Shown here one piece after another: positions 1 to 11,774 of a DNA stretch of 64,000 bases. Positions within the stretch are counted from its first letter, which is position 1, and each line of letters opens with the position of its first letter. The position numbers and the translations under genes are program-made. The stretch lies in the NCBI GenBank assembly GCA_963971425.1, contig OZ020514.1, positions 41,949,158-42,013,157 of the forward strand. The letters are read 5' to 3'. The notes under the pieces were generated by a model. The model made no database searches. It was not told where the DNA came from and saw only the letters and a list, made by a program, of their open reading frames with translations. The DNA comes from Bryoerythrophyllum caledonicum. Taxonomy: Eukaryota; Streptophyta; Bryopsida; Pottiales; Pottiaceae.

Positions 1-664
1 CAACTCAACAAATCACCTGATTAAGGAGATTTTTTCACAATTCTCTCATCTCCAAATATACTTGATGTCTCCTTAGCACTCGGCCGGGTGCAAAGTCAAT
101 ACTCAACAAGTTAGATTATAATTCGATACAAATAGAGAATGTGGAATTTTTCCCTCCCAAATACAACGGAGATGTTATATTTGAACTTCCACCAATAAGG
201 AAGTATCCATCCATCATCTAAAGTTAGGCAGTTGCAAGGTATAGATGAGAAGATGACGACCACACGGCAAAATCACATATTAAATCCAAGTTTCACCTGA
301 CCTTTAGGATGCCAACGTGTTTGGGCCACCTAAAGTGCACCAATAATAATTGTGACTATCTCGAGCCTGTCCATTGAATGCGGCCAACAACTGAATCTGA
401 ATAGGACGGTACAACTACAACTTGCTTCGTTTATGGTCGTGACCCTCTTCTTCATTCAAATGTCTTCTCCGCAATTTGTCATGTTCCAACCACGTGCTTA
501 AAAGGTCGTCCTTCAAAGATCTACTAGGTATTTGGCCAATGTCATAAAACCCGAGCTTGCCTACATCTCGGCTTAAGGAAACAATAGCCAATAGTCATTC
601 TGTAAGGAAGTGAAATTATAGAGACTCATTTGAGAAGCTCCGAACACTTATTTGCAAACAAGCC
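1..664. other. Left flank, no gene seen
   Basis: AT-rich sequence without a convincing reading frame or recognisable repeat. It is the left flank of the TIR-bounded block that begins at 675; its last bases carry the left copy of a 10-bp direct repeat. Confidence 0.4.
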
Positions 665-674
665 AAATGGACTT
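665..674. repeat. Target-site duplication, left copy
   Basis: AAATGGACTT here is repeated exactly at 8701-8710, immediately outside the two inverted terminal repeats. The two preceding bases (CC) also match, so the true duplication could be up to 12 bp. Confidence 0.55.
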
Positions 675-739
675 GGACCAAGCTATTTTGCGTGCCTAAT
701 TTTGCGAGCTGCGAGCTGCGAGCCTAGAATTGCGAGCCT
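675..739 (+). repeat. Terminal inverted repeat, left
   Basis: 65 bp beginning GGACCAAGC. It is the imperfect reverse complement of 8636-8700, with about 12 mismatches, most of them C/T or A/G. Confidence 0.6.
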
Positions 740-1961
740 CGTTGGCAAAAATTGAGTTCTTAATTTGGAAAAGGCATTGAAAAGCAAAAGTTTTAAGGTC
801 TTTTTAGAATGACATTGGTTAAATTCATTAAATTAATGGACCTATTACCGTGGAGGAGGGTGGAAAAATTGTATACAGGAAGGATCTAAAAAATGACAAT
901 ATTGTTGATTTTCTTTTGAAAAAAGGGACTTATGACCGTGGAGTCTAGGGTCCTACACTAAAGGGAAGATAGGATTTCTAAAGTTATGAAGCTTTGGAGC
1001 ATGATTTAGGATATAAAAAGGGAGAGTAAGAGGGAGAGAGAGGAGTCACAGAGGAAAGAGTGGTGGAGAGGAAGGTTTCAGAATTTGGAGTGGTAGTGGT
1101 TATAGGAATCCGGAGACCTTAGGAAGTGGGATTAGTGCAATTTAAGGAGATGTCAAGTAGAGTACATAAGATTTTAAAGAGGGAGCATTTACGACAGTGA
1201 GAGTAACACACCCAAAAATATTGGTTGAATTTAGGGTACTGTTGAACAAAAGATTTAGAGTTAGAATTAGCGGCCTAGAAGGCTTGGGAGATTCTGATAG
1301 CAAGAGGCAAGATTTGGAGATAGATGACTAAATTTGGTGGATGATGACCCAAGACATGGTAAATTTGGGAGATTTAAAATGTGTACGGGCGATAAAGCTA
1401 GTGGGACAAAGAGCAAATGATTTAGAGTATGGAACTATGGGTAAAGGACAAATAGTAAGTGTTTAGAACTAAAGATAAGGGAGAGAAGTGGAGAGATATG
1501 AAGGATAGTTTGTGGACAATTGACGACCCGACAATGTAGTTTTTGGAACCGGAAAAATTAGAAAGAGTCTTGGAATGGGACATTGAATGAGTGAGATTTT
1601 AAACTCGACTTCTATATACTTGCAAGGGAAGTGTAAATCTCCAATCTGAGTCTCCCTATGTTCCATTATAGTCACTAAGTGTAGATTTGCGAGTGATGGA
1701 CAAGAACTAGTACAAACGGTAGAAGTGGTCCTTTTTGTCTCACCGCCTTCTATATAGAATTTAGAGTGACACTATACAAGGTCAAAATACTATAAATGAC
1801 AGCTATGCACCATAGTGTTTAAAAAGAAAAATCTATAAATTTTGCTTAATCATTTCCAGCAGAAACTAGATGTGTGAATGAATACAGATACCTCGAGATG
1901 TAAACCACAGACAACTTTGAAGATGTAACAGAGGTAGAAATAGTAAGCCTATGCACTCCTT
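740..1961. other. Element interior, no gene seen
   Basis: Purine-rich, AT-rich sequence without a credible ORF or tandem repeat. A short GAGAGA-rich stretch lies near 1020-1070. Confidence 0.35.
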
Positions 1962-2360
1962 TTGCCTAATGACTTCTTAGACATCTTTGTAAACGTTGGG
2001 CAATTGCAGTTTAGAAACTTGTTGATCGTCATCAAACACCTAGAAACCTTGGATATGTTTCAAGATTGGAAAGTCACAATACAACCTAAGCTTGGAGGCG
2101 GTATAATTAGAATCATGTGGATTTGTCCAATCACAGAAAGAATAGATGCGCAATTGTCATTGTGCATAGTAAATGAAGCGGACGGAATTCTTTCCAAATC
2201 TTTTTGTTGGGTGTTCTACAGGATTAAAAAAGGCAAGATAGTCGTTGATGTTCACGGATATGCTTTCTCCAAAAAACCTTTGAGTGGACAACGCCTCATA
2301 CTCAATCTGACGGAACTCGACGTGTTTGAGGGCGAATATCTCCATCCTACTCTACTTTGA
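1962..2360 (+). CDS. Hypothetical ORF, 132 aa, inside the TIR element
   Basis: An open frame of 132 codons with mixed, non-repetitive composition (hydrophobic stretches near residues 17-25 and 80-90, acidic C-terminus). I do not recognise a family. It could be an exon remnant of an element-encoded gene; it could also be chance, since no ribosomal context, splice sites or homologous copy in the window support it. Confidence 0.2.
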   Translation: MPNDFLDIFVNVGQLQFRNLLIVIKHLETLDMFQDWKVTIQPKLGGGIIRIMWICPITERIDAQLSLCIVNEADGILSKSFCWVFYRIKKGKIVVDVHGYAFSKKPLSGQRLILNLTELDVFEGEYLHPTLL

Positions 2361-3989
2361 TTTCATTTCAACTGGTCAGAAGTCTGGGATATGTAGCTTA
2401 GATTGAAATTACCGTTGCGGTGTGCCTATAATACAACTATGAATGTTGTTGCAAAACAAGAATCGCATTTTTTTCATTCTCGTTTTCTTGAGATTGTCCA
2501 TTAGCCCCGTATATATTGAGGCAGAAGTACTTCTTCCATGCTGCAGAATCTTGCCTACATACTACTTTCTTATACCGACCTATAGAGCAAAGCATGCTTT
2601 ATTGGATGTCTTTGGAAGCCTTCCAGTGTGCTATAGCTTTTCATCACAGATAGTCTCATGGACAACTTTAAGGTGCTCATTCCGGAAATAAGTCGCAATT
2701 AAAATCGATGGATGTACTTCAGTTGTTTCAGGAGAGCAAGTGTAGTGCGGTGGCCTCTCTACAATTGTAAGGTTAGCAATCATTGGATCAATACAAAAAG
2801 CATTTATCTTTAAGTATGAGGCCCTTATTTTGTCAAGGTGATGCTAGTCTAATTCTAATCTTGGAGAGGAAACCGTTTTTTTCCCAGAGATTAGAATTAG
2901 ACTTCTGGGAAAAACTTCCTTAGCTTATAGGTTAAGATTGCGAGTACGAAACTTATCTGCATCGAGCATATTGGCGAGTGCGGCATGTTTTCCAAAGCAT
3001 TGAATGATGCGATAGGCAATCCAAAAAGTGAGTTAATCCTTCCCATGATCGTTACCTAGTTTTTTCGCCTTTCAAATATTGGTAATAGACAACAATCCGG
3101 ATGCATGCTTAGACCATATCATCTACAGCCGCAACATGCATATCATAATTTTTTGTTTGAATATTGGAAGCACTTGTTCTCCACCAATTCCGTCAAATAT
3201 ATGATGACATCTTAACATGTTTGAATAGCTTCCGATAGATTATTTGATGACTAATTATGATTAATACAACGTTTGGCATGGCAAAGTGATAGAAGAACTT
3301 AGTATACAAAATGTCACTAGTAGCGGCATAAGGTAGTATATTAGATAAGCATGACAACCGCCAAAAGAAAGTACCGATGTCGGCAGTCCTTCGACAGTGA
3401 CCTCTAGCAATGAATAATATAGTACTAACGGTTGGATGCCCAAACCCGCTCTACTCTAAAGTAATATTGATTTTTGCATCTCGCTGCTAAATCATAATGT
3501 CGAGCATTAATTCTTTGAGATTTGGATTTGAATTGTCATGCCTAGTTGAAAGCTCATTGCATCATCTCCAGAACACTTGCTAAAATACCACATTTTAGAG
3601 TACATATCAAAAGTCACAATTGTCATCACGGGACAATAAATAGAGTTTTACACATAGGCAGCTATAGTGGTCTAAAACTAAACACTTTTGACATGGTTAA
3701 ACATCATCCGCGCATCGTCTAAGTCATCTCTAAGTTGCATAATCTTAATTAAATCAACCCTGATCTTAAGTTCTATCTCCGCCATTTTGAAGATAAGCTT
3801 GTCCTGGGAAATGCTTCTTCTAAAGAAATGCCCAATTATTAAAGCTTGTTAGTTTAGTAATGCCATCCATTACTCCAAAACAACGCATATATCTAAAAGC
3901 GGTTATCTCATTTTAAATACTAGGGTAAGACATTTGCTTGAACTTGACCGAGACAAAGGCAAGATCCTTATATGCAAGGGTCTTGTGAA
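2361..3989. other. AT-rich interior, no gene seen
   Basis: No convincing ORF, RNA gene or array. A short segment near 2880-2920 has an imperfect inverted repeat around AGATTAGAATTAGAC. Confidence 0.3.
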
Positions 3990-4892
3990 GAATACTTTTT
4001 GGTCATAAAAATAATGTCTGAGGTAATCTTTGCACGCTCCAATCACTAAAGAGGTGCCGACATGGGCACCCTTTTACAGAACCTCTCCTATATTTAGAAA
4101 GAAACCTCCCAAGGGGTTGCGGACATCGGCTCTCTACAAGAGAATCCATTCCATATATGAAGAAAAAACCTTCTAAAGAGGATGCCGACATTGGCATCAA
4201 ACTAGAAGGTCATTTGTATCTCTAGAAAAAAACACCTTGATATGGAATGCTGCCATCAGCACCCTCTAAAACACCTTTCCTATGTTTTGAAAAAAGAACC
4301 TTTAGGGAAGGTACAGACATTGGCACTCCAATAGAATTTAGAAGGCCCTTCATATTTTTAAAAAGACAACCTCCAATGGGGTTGCCGACATCAGCACTCC
4401 TTTGAAAGATCCTTCTTATGTTTAAAAATTGAACCTCCAAAGTTGACCCCATTATCGACATTCCTCTAAATATCCCCTCCTATATTTAGAAAAGAGACCC
4501 CCGAAGGTAATGCCGACATCGGCACTCGTTTAAAGGAGCCTTTTCATTTTAAAAAATCAAACTTTAGAGGAGTGTCGACAATGGCATTCCTCTAGAGGGT
4601 CCTTTATATCTTTGAAAAGGAAATGTGAGACGTCTAAGGGAGGTGCCGACATCGGCACCCCTAGGACGCCCTTACATTTTTATCAAAAGAACCTCCAAAA
4701 AGAATTTTAGACATTATCATCCCTCAAAAAGACCTTTTCTGTAGTTAAAAAGAAAACCTCTAAAGGTGGTGCCGACATCGGCACTCCACTAGGCACTCTT
4801 TTTTTGTTTACAATGTGAACCTCTAAAGGGAGTGCCGACATCGGCACTTTACAAGAAGGCCTTTCTAATCTTTGAAAATGGAACTTCCAAAA

Positions 4893-5155
4893 AGAAGTGC
4901 CGACATCGGCACCCTCTGAAATTTACATTCACATTCTAGAAAATTTTGAGAGAATTCTAGAATGGTATCACACGTTATCATCCAACACTCTAACAGTAAG
5001 TTATCAACGGATGAAGTCTTGGAATTTACTACTTCATCCATTGATAACTTATTCTTAGATTGTTGGATAATAAAGTGTGATACCATTTTAAAATTCTCTC
5101 AAACAATCTTAGAGCGTGAATGTAAATTTCAGAGGGTGCCGATATTGGCACTCCT
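4893..5155. repeat. Foldback (hairpin) element 1
   Basis: Two arms of about 125 bp are near-exact reverse complements, meeting at a short centre near 5022 (GGATGAAG ... CTTCATCC). Each arm carries TGGTATCACAC and ends in the GTGCCGA-TCGGCAC palindrome. A transcript would fold into one long hairpin. It resembles a foldback/MITE-type element; I see no coding capacity. Confidence 0.7.
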
Positions 5156-5201
5156 TTTTAGTACTTCCATTTTAAAAGATTGGATAGGCCTTTTTGTAAA
5201 G

Positions 5202-5452
5202 TGCCGATGTTAGCACCCCCTAGAACTTATATTCACGCTCTAAAATTTTTTAAGAGAATTCCAAAATGGTATCACACTTTATCATCTAATGCTCCAAAAA
5301 TAAGTTATCTTTGGATGAAGTCTTGGAATTTATCACTTCATCCATAGATAACTTATTCTCAGAGTGTTGGATGATGAAGTGTGATACTATTTTGGAATTC
5401 CTTGAAAATTTTCCAAAGCGTGAATATGAATTTTAGGGGGTTGCCGATGTCG
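5202..5452. repeat. Foldback (hairpin) element 2
   Basis: A second copy of the same hairpin, diverged from the first, centred near 5326 with the same GGATGAAG ... CTTCATCC centre and TGGTATCACAC arms. The two hairpins share one arm sequence, so a duplication of a single foldback unit is likely. Confidence 0.65.
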
Positions 5453-5655
5453 GCATCCCCTTTAGAGGATCTCTTTTTAAACACAGAAAGGGCCCTCTTG
5501 TGGATTGTCGATATCGGCACTCCCTCTGGAGATTTTTTTAATAGATAAGAAGGACCATTTAGATGAGTGTCAATGTGTCCCTCCCTTAAAGATTCTCTCA
5601 AAGAATAAGGGAAGAGTGTCCTTAGGAGTGCCGATGTCGGCACCCTTTTTACAAG

Positions 5656-5939
5656 TATGATGATGATGGAGAATATTGCATGATATTATATTGAATCTTA
5701 TGAAATCTAATCAATCAATTACGCGATTTATTTAAATTCAAATACTTATCAACTCAAATTTGATTCAAATATGCGCTTGCAAATGCCTTACTTGTCTCTA
5801 TTTCCTTTGTCCAAAATCAAAGGTGCAAGTGCTTATGATTGACAAAGTATTGCTTGTAGTTATCTTTTCCACTAATATTGAAGGTCATGATCATTGATCA
5901 ACGGCAATTCACATGGCAGTTCTCTAATTTCAAATGAGC
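5656..5939. other. AT-rich spacer, nothing seen
   Basis: No array copies, ORFs or inverted repeats recognised between the palindrome array and the first leftward coding remnant. Confidence 0.3.
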
Positions 5940-6271
5940 GTTAATGACGGAGATTATCGTAGGCTTCAGCAACCTCACTCCATACTCAATGCATGCATTA
6001 AAGAGTTCATAAAAATAGTCATCAATATCTTCCTGAAAACTCAATTGGTATTTTTTGCAACTCGTCTAGTCCAATCAAAGTATATACCATTAAGAACATA
6101 CAACAACACATTGAACAGTTTTAGACCGTCCATGGAAGCAATTCTTTCCCCCATCTTGTGCTTCACCATTGCTCTATATACCGGCAAATACATTGAGAGA
6201 ACTGATTTTTGTGCCTTCACTGATTCTACAATTATATGAAATGATACACTTATAATATCTCCAAACTCCAA
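5940..6271 (-). pseudogene. Decayed coding fragment, copy A (unknown family)
   Basis: Leftward frame opening near 6271 and broken by several stops. Its middle (residues such as L-Y-V-L-N-G-I-Y-F-D) resembles the fragment at 7314-7688 (L-Y-I-L-G-R-I-Y-F-D), and similarity continues after the first stop (F..K ... L..A ... M-E). So two decayed copies of the same unknown protein lie about 1.4 kb apart in the same direction. Family and function not recognised. Confidence 0.35.
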
Positions 6272-7199
6272 TTACATGAAGACCTTGTAATTTCACTTAA
6301 ATGGAAGCTTTCAAATATTTTCCCTCCCCATGCTAATTTGCTCTAAGATGTCCAAATTTAGCGCGGAGTTTTCTATCATGTCTCCTTCATCTTCAATTCC
6401 ATCGTATGTCTATATTCAAATCTCAAGTGCCAATAATTACAGTAGCTACTAGATATTGAAACCACAACTCTCACAACCTCCTCAATACTCTCATCTCTGG
6501 CATTGGTCCATAGCCAATCTTAAGGCTCTAAAATTCAAAAAGACAAAGATCTATTGAAAGAGACTAAGAAACCTGAGACTAACCGTATGATCTAGTCTCT
6601 CTCAACTCTCCTTTTTTTTTATTAAAGCCGTCCAACTCTATAAGAATAGGACAACTGCGTTTGCAATTCATTTTAGTGTTTATTTCTCAATATTGAGTAG
6701 ATCAACCTAACATTTGCAATTCACAAAGCTCATCAATTGGAATGCCCCTATCACCGGCTATATTGAGGTGCTTTTTTAATTGATCATTAATAATTATTGA
6801 TTTTCTGCATTTGTTTTGTTTGATGGACGCCCTTGAGAGGCTTTGTTTCATTAAGATTTGACGTCTTCTTTAAAATTGAACAATCGCTCCACTTGTTGAT
6901 TCTTTCATGTTTATGTATTTTGTTGATTCTTTTATATTTATGGTCTACCTGGCATCTTCTTCATGATCGAACAATCCGCAAAGTTTCGAAGAAAACTGGA
7001 TTGATTAAGTTAGTTGGAGTTCTTATTACTTCCTCAAACATCATTCTTTGTTTCTTTATTTGACAAAAATTAATATGACTTCATCGGGCTAATGACGGAG
7101 CATATCTCTCCCGATTGAGACTTTGTCATGGCACCGTGGAATGTTGCAATTGCATATGATATCAATTGCCCGTGTTTTTAAACAAAACCCATATCCTCA
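6272..7199. other. AT-rich spacer between the two decayed fragments
   Basis: No supportable gene. A short open frame at 6833-7063 is hydrophobic and low in complexity and is probably chance. Confidence 0.3.
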
Positions 7200-7688
7200 T
7201 AGACTTTGTTTAAAAATGTGGGTATAAAACCACTACCGGTATCCATTCCCTTTGTCGACCTTGACAAGTGGTGCTGAACTTAATGCTTCATGTAGCTCTT
7301 GGAAATCCGCATTCTATTCGAGTTCATGGTCATCATCGTACTTTGGCCCAATACACATTGCAGTTGCACGCGTCAAATGGTCATTCATTCCGGCAATGAC
7401 TGTGGCCTCCAATGCCTGTGCTTCATACTTTATACATGCAACAAATAGCTCATCAAATAACATATCAACCGCTTTCCAAAAATCTGGCCGCGTAATCAAC
7501 AACTCAACGGGTCCATCAAAGTAAATTCGTCCAAGAATATACAAGATCACCATGAACCACTTCAGTTTTTTAATTGTAATGTTCAGCACATCAACCTCCG
7601 AAGAGATTGCTTCCCTCATATTATTCTTGAATATTATTTCAAGTACTTGAGAGTTCATCAAAATGACACAGTTATATGCCTTCACCAA
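7200..7688 (-). pseudogene. Decayed coding fragment, copy B (unknown family)
   Basis: Leftward open frame of 124 codons (7688 to 7314), continuing in the same frame past a TAG for about 25 more codons to near 7235. The composition is protein-like (basic/hydrophobic start, acidic D-D-D-H end) and it is related to copy A. It is probably the only surviving coding part of the element at 675-8700; whether it was ever part of a transposase is not shown. Confidence 0.4.
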
Positions 7689-7700
7689 ATTACCAACCGC

Positions 7701-8635
7701 ATTAAGGTAATGTTATCATCCACTTCCAGTTGCATTCAAAGTCATCGTGTAATAAAAATTGTAGCTTTGAGTTTTCACCATTTCTCAAACAAATGAGCTT
7801 TGTAAATCGTGATGTCTACATTCCGACCTTTTTGCTCCATCTTCGTCACCTCTACTTGATTTCTAGCAAATCAAAATGATTCTATCACTCAAGGACACCC
7901 ATATCAATTAAACAAAACTTCTAAGACTCTGTGAACTACTTGCCTAACTCTAAAAACTTCCAAAATAAATGTCATGAATACCTACTTAGTACTGCCCTCT
8001 CCACCCTTATTAACTCATTACTTCCAATTGCATCAATTTGAAGGCTACAATTTCTAAGTCCAACAATATGACCTTAAACCATAACATAACTTGAACTGTC
8101 AAGCCTCTCAAGAATTGCTCTACAGAGTTCAATACAAGGTAGCTTTGAATAATGATGCCCACCATTCTACTTAAGAGTCCATCCTATTGCCCAAGTTTCT
8201 CTATGACAAACGTGTGGAGAAAAATCTACCGAAGGCTATCTATATTATGTGTGTGAGGAAATCTTTATGTTAAATTACTCTTATAATAGTTTATGTGGAG
8301 TCTGATATAATGATTATAAACCTATGGTATATCCAAATATTTACCAATTTATTTTGAATCAAGGTTCAGACACCCACGGTTATAGGATGCCTAAACCATT
8401 TTAGCAGTCAAGATCACCGCCAAAGCCTAAAGCCCAAAGCCCTAATACGAAATGACTACATTAAAATAAACACCAACGGTTCATCAATTTCCACGGCTAT
8501 AGGGCCCCTTCTCTTGAACTTTTATTTTTAACTTCATTTTTTTTTCTAACTTTTTTTTAAAAATTATATTTTTCCTAACTTTATACTTCATTTTCACTTT
8601 CACTTTTCTCAATAATATAAAAATTTTCTATTTCT
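7701..8635. other. AT-rich interior next to the right TIR
   Basis: No gene seen. Poly-T and poly-A runs are common from 8520 to 8630, immediately inside the right terminal repeat. Confidence 0.3.
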
Positions 8636-8700
8636 AGGCTCGCAATCCTAGGCTCTCGGCTCGCGGCTCGTAAAGTTGGGCACGCAAAATAGCAATCCCC
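8636..8700 (-). repeat. Terminal inverted repeat, right
   Basis: Reverse complement of 675-739 with about 12 mismatches in 65; followed at once by the second AAATGGACTT. Confidence 0.6.
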
Positions 8701-8710
8701 AAATGGACTT
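8701..8710. repeat. Target-site duplication, right copy
   Basis: Exact copy of 665-674. Confidence 0.55.
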
Positions 8711-9120
8711 CATCTGCAACAAACTCCTCAACAGTCCTTGAAACAAGCAAAGAGTTCTTTCGGGAATTACTATTATGCCGAGAAGGATTCTATAGAAGGC
8801 ACTTGCATTTGAGGAGTTGGTTCAGGTCATTAACAAGTTTAAGCAAATGACCTCCTCTAGTGATCAAGGGAGGTAACCACATTCCGATACTTGCAATGTT
8901 CTAGAGTAATAGAGATCATCACCAGATTGAGAGGCTCCAATAATTGGGCCTTTAATTAGAATAATCACTTTCCAAATCAAGGTAATAAATTGGATAGGTC
9001 TTTATCTTCAAGATGTCGGAGGTGGGACCAAGTAGCAACATAAATCTTGTAATACGAATGCAACATGGTCGAGACTTTGAGGACACTTGAATGATGTCCG
9101 ACCACGTGAGGCACGTCAAG

Positions 9121-9650
9121 TTCTAGACTACCATGGCATGCCATGCGTACAATAGTTCCACATACAACTGCGTGATGACAATTACGGTATGCAACATGCA
9201 ATGTGAAGATGTAGTGGCACGATTGGTTTTCTGGAAGAACTGTAATGTAGTGGCAGCTAGGCATGTCCGATCAAATCCAAATTTCAAAGGTTTCATGGAA
9301 TGCAATTGGCATCATGTATGGAAGTGGCAACCTTGGGAATCGTATGAACAACTGTGAGACAACTTGCCTTTTCCATTGGATGCAATTGCTCGAGAAGCAT
9401 ACCAAGGCAGATATCAGGTAGACGATCAAGACAAACATCAGCAAGTTTGCAAACAATACAAGAATTTGACAATGATGAAGGAGGCTCAAAGTAGGTACAT
9501 TTGTGATCCAGGCATGGTGGTTGTTGTTGAAACCAACCACATATGAGAGGCTCCCTAAACTTGACTTGTGGCTTGCATCTTGGCATTTTTGTTACCAGCA
9601 ATAGAGCAGCTTCATGGACCTTGCAAGGCAGTCAATTTTTTGCGTTTAAA
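9121..9650 (+). pseudogene. Transposase-like pseudogene fragment
   Basis: Reading rightward in one frame, with stops and small shifts, the translation contains V-M-T-I-T-V-C-N-M-Q then E-D near 9165-9210, F-K-G-F-M near 9285, D-Q-D-K-H-Q-Q-V-C-K-Q-Y-K near 9425-9460, and L-W-L-A-S-W-H-F near 9565. From memory this order of motifs resembles a transposase family common in early land-plant genomes; I cannot name it with certainty (a MULE-like DDE domain is my best guess). Several in-frame stops show it is dead. The palindrome copies at 9675-9830 follow directly. Confidence 0.4.
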
Positions 9651-9674
9651 TTGTCTTCTTAGTTCCACCTTCTC

Positions 9675-9830
9675 TTAAGTTGCCGACATCAGCTGCCCTA
9701 ATACTCAGCGACAAAGTCTCATATGCGTTTCGCAATACCAAATGGAATGCCGATGTCGGCAACCCTTAAGTGCCCGTGGACAACCTCAATACTACAGAAT
9801 AGCAGGGAACGAATGCCGGCAACTCCTTCT
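9675..9830. repeat. Second cluster of GCCGACATCGGC-type palindromes
   Basis: Three copies of the same motif family as the array at 3990-5655, near 9679, 9749 and 9812, at 60-70 bp spacing, about 1 kb outside the 675-8700 element and directly after a transposase-like remnant. Confidence 0.6.
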
Positions 9831-9972
9831 GAGTTCTGAGTAGTTCATTTTTTGCGGCCATTTTCAAGCGGCACGGGCTGCTCTTGAGGACGTGCCCATC
9901 GCACCATACAATGCTCTAGGATTAAAAATGTCTTCATGCTGCCCTTGCCAACATGCCTAGTGTTGACGACTT

Positions 9973-10857
9973 CTGCATACACAAACCTCATCTAGAAGGT
10001 GAAGAAATTTTTGTTTTCGATGAATTGGAAGGCATATCTCCCATCGAGTTTGGAATTTGACATCCATCACCCTGATAAGATTAACGTCTCATGCCGACCT
10101 GTCAAGTCACGGATAACTGATCATGTAATTGTTGACCTCATAGCCAAAAATCACCTCCTTGAGTCCGAACGTGTGCTTGCAAAAGCCCTAACATTTCATT
10201 TGAAGAAACCACTGTCTTTGTCTCAGGTCCAACATGCCAAATCCGTGTAGGAGACTATCCACAATGAGGGCATCGGTACATTGCAAGGCTTTCCAACACA
10301 ATGCAAAAGCTTTCTTTGCCTAGCAAGCCATGACCAAAAAGTAGTGCAGGCTAAAGATTGTGCAAGAGGAAAGAAGTATTGTTGCCTCAACATACATAGG
10401 CATGATGGATATTCATAAGAACAACATGCTAGAGAAAATGCAATTCTTCTTTTGCAACAACAACATTGAGCGTTGTATCAAAGGCACTTGGCAAAAGTTG
10501 CTGAAGTTGAAACAAGAAATCCCAAACGTCTGGCCAATGAAGATTGGCACAAACCTTAGCAAAAAGAAGATAGTAGCTCTCAAAAACGTCGAGTTCTGTC
10601 CCGCCGAGCGCGTAGAGATGTCTCCAAGACAACTCTTTGCCAAAGGCACTTCAGTGGACGTTGAGGAAATTATCCCACTTCTCACAAACCAACCGATTAT
10701 TACACAAAGAGGTACCAAAAAGACATTAGTAGAAACTTCTAAGCTCCAACTACAAAACACCATAAGAGTTGCGCCTTTGCACCATCTGTGGTTGGTAGAT
10801 CTGCAATATTTTGATGGTAACGCCATCAGCTTTGGGTTGCATTGTGACCTTTGAGTC
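9973..10857 (+). pseudogene. Decayed coding region, unknown family
   Basis: Two rightward open segments in different frames. The first (9999-10250) continues beyond a TAG to about 10375; the second (10360-10854, 164 codons) is the longest clean stretch in this part, with protein-like composition and no stops. A one-base shift between them would join them, so this looks like one gene broken by a frameshift. No domain is recognised. Confidence 0.35.
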
Positions 10858-11299
10858 TAGAAGCATTTCCAAGGTTTCACGGTATCTATTGACAAATGGC
10901 TAGTTCCCGAGCTGCGACTATCAATCCTTCGAGGACATATCAAACAAGTCACTTGGAAAATGCAATGCCTAGACGTACTGTAAGCACCTCTATTACATCT
11001 TCAACATAGTCTGTGGATTAGATCTAGAGTTAGATGTTTCATACACACTCTTAGTTTCAGCTGGAATAAAATCAAAGGAGATTTGCAAATTTTGCTCGGT
11101 GCCTAGTGATCTCCACCAACATTCTCAAACTATATTATTTTTTTCTACTCTTATAATGAAGCGGTGAGACTAGAAGGGCCACCGCCACATTTTATACACA
11201 ATGTTGTCATATTCCATCACGTGCTCCATAATTTGCATAAGTTTGAAGTGGAAAAAGGAATAGATAAAGTTGACATGGAAGAGCTTTCATTGCCCCTCT
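10858..11299. other. AT-rich spacer, no gene seen
   Basis: No convincing ORF, repeat or RNA gene. Confidence 0.3.
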
Positions 11300-11700
11300 C
11301 CTCAATCTCCTTGTCTAGATCCATCCCTCTCCATTGTCTTTCTCTTTCTTCCTTTCACTATCCCTGTCCTCTCTAAACCTCTCCCTTTCTAACTCTCCTC
11401 GTCCTAACTCCTTGTCCCTTACCACACCCTAAACCCTAATCCAACTACTATCTCAAATTGTCCAAACTCCTTGCTAACTCTTTCAAACTCTCCCACTTCC
11501 ACTATCCATCTCTATAACTCTTGTTCCCACTGTCCCTCTACCTAACTCTCCCTTACTCTCCTAGTCACTCTCCCTACTCTCCCTAAACAAACTTCATTTT
11601 CCTACACAAACTCCCTCTTTCCACTCTCCATGTCCTGACACTATCATTTTAATTGTCCTTCTTCCTAATTCTTCCTCCCTGTGTCCCTCTTTCTGCTCTC
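11300..11700. repeat. Pyrimidine-rich (CTC/CCT) low-complexity tract
   Basis: Long runs of C and T (tctccctt, ctccttgtcc, caaactctccc), with one CCCTAAACCCTAA telomere-like stretch near 11427. Short ORFs across it are compositional. A similar tract lies at 58270-59070. Confidence 0.6.
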
Positions 11701-11774
11701 TTTGTAATAATTTCCTATCACGCTTACGACTCCCCAAACATGCTAAGAAACGTCCTAGGAATCAAAGTTTGGGA

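Larger units (their letters stand above)
3990..5655. repeat. Palindrome-centred tandem array, GTGCCGACATCGGCAC type
   Basis: About 20 copies of a 16-bp interrupted palindrome (arms GTGCCGA/TCGGCAC, 2-bp centre) recur at roughly 65-bp spacing. Well-preserved copies lie near 4181, 4510, 4643, 4768, 4831, 4896, 5137, 5441 and 5630; others are degraded. Between them is a degenerate spacer of the form 'ctct-aaa-gagccctttt-at-tttaaaaa-gaacctcc'. The spacer is read in one orientation before about 4930 and in the other after about 5130, so the whole array is itself an inverted repeat around the two foldback hairpins. The ORFs that cross it are repeat-derived and were not called. Confidence 0.75.
675..8700. 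mobile_element. TIR-bounded DNA element, Mutator-like by structure
   Basis: The ends are inverted copies of one 65-bp sequence (675-739 and 8636-8700) that match at about 53 of 65 positions by my manual alignment. They share the core CTATTTTGCGTGCC and a GCGAGC-rich inner part. The sequence AAATGGACTT lies directly outside both ends (665-674 and 8701-8710), as expected for a target-site duplication. Long TIRs with a duplication of about 9-10 bp are typical of Mutator-like elements; that class assignment is inference, because I see no clear MULE transposase inside. The interior holds a palindrome array (3990-5655), two foldback hairpins and decayed coding fragments, so this copy is probably non-autonomous or dead. 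Confidence 0.6.

Noticed and set aside
3990..5655. CRISPR-like array
   Set aside because: The short palindromes have variable, homologous spacers, an inverted orientation in the second half, no cas genes and a eukaryotic setting.
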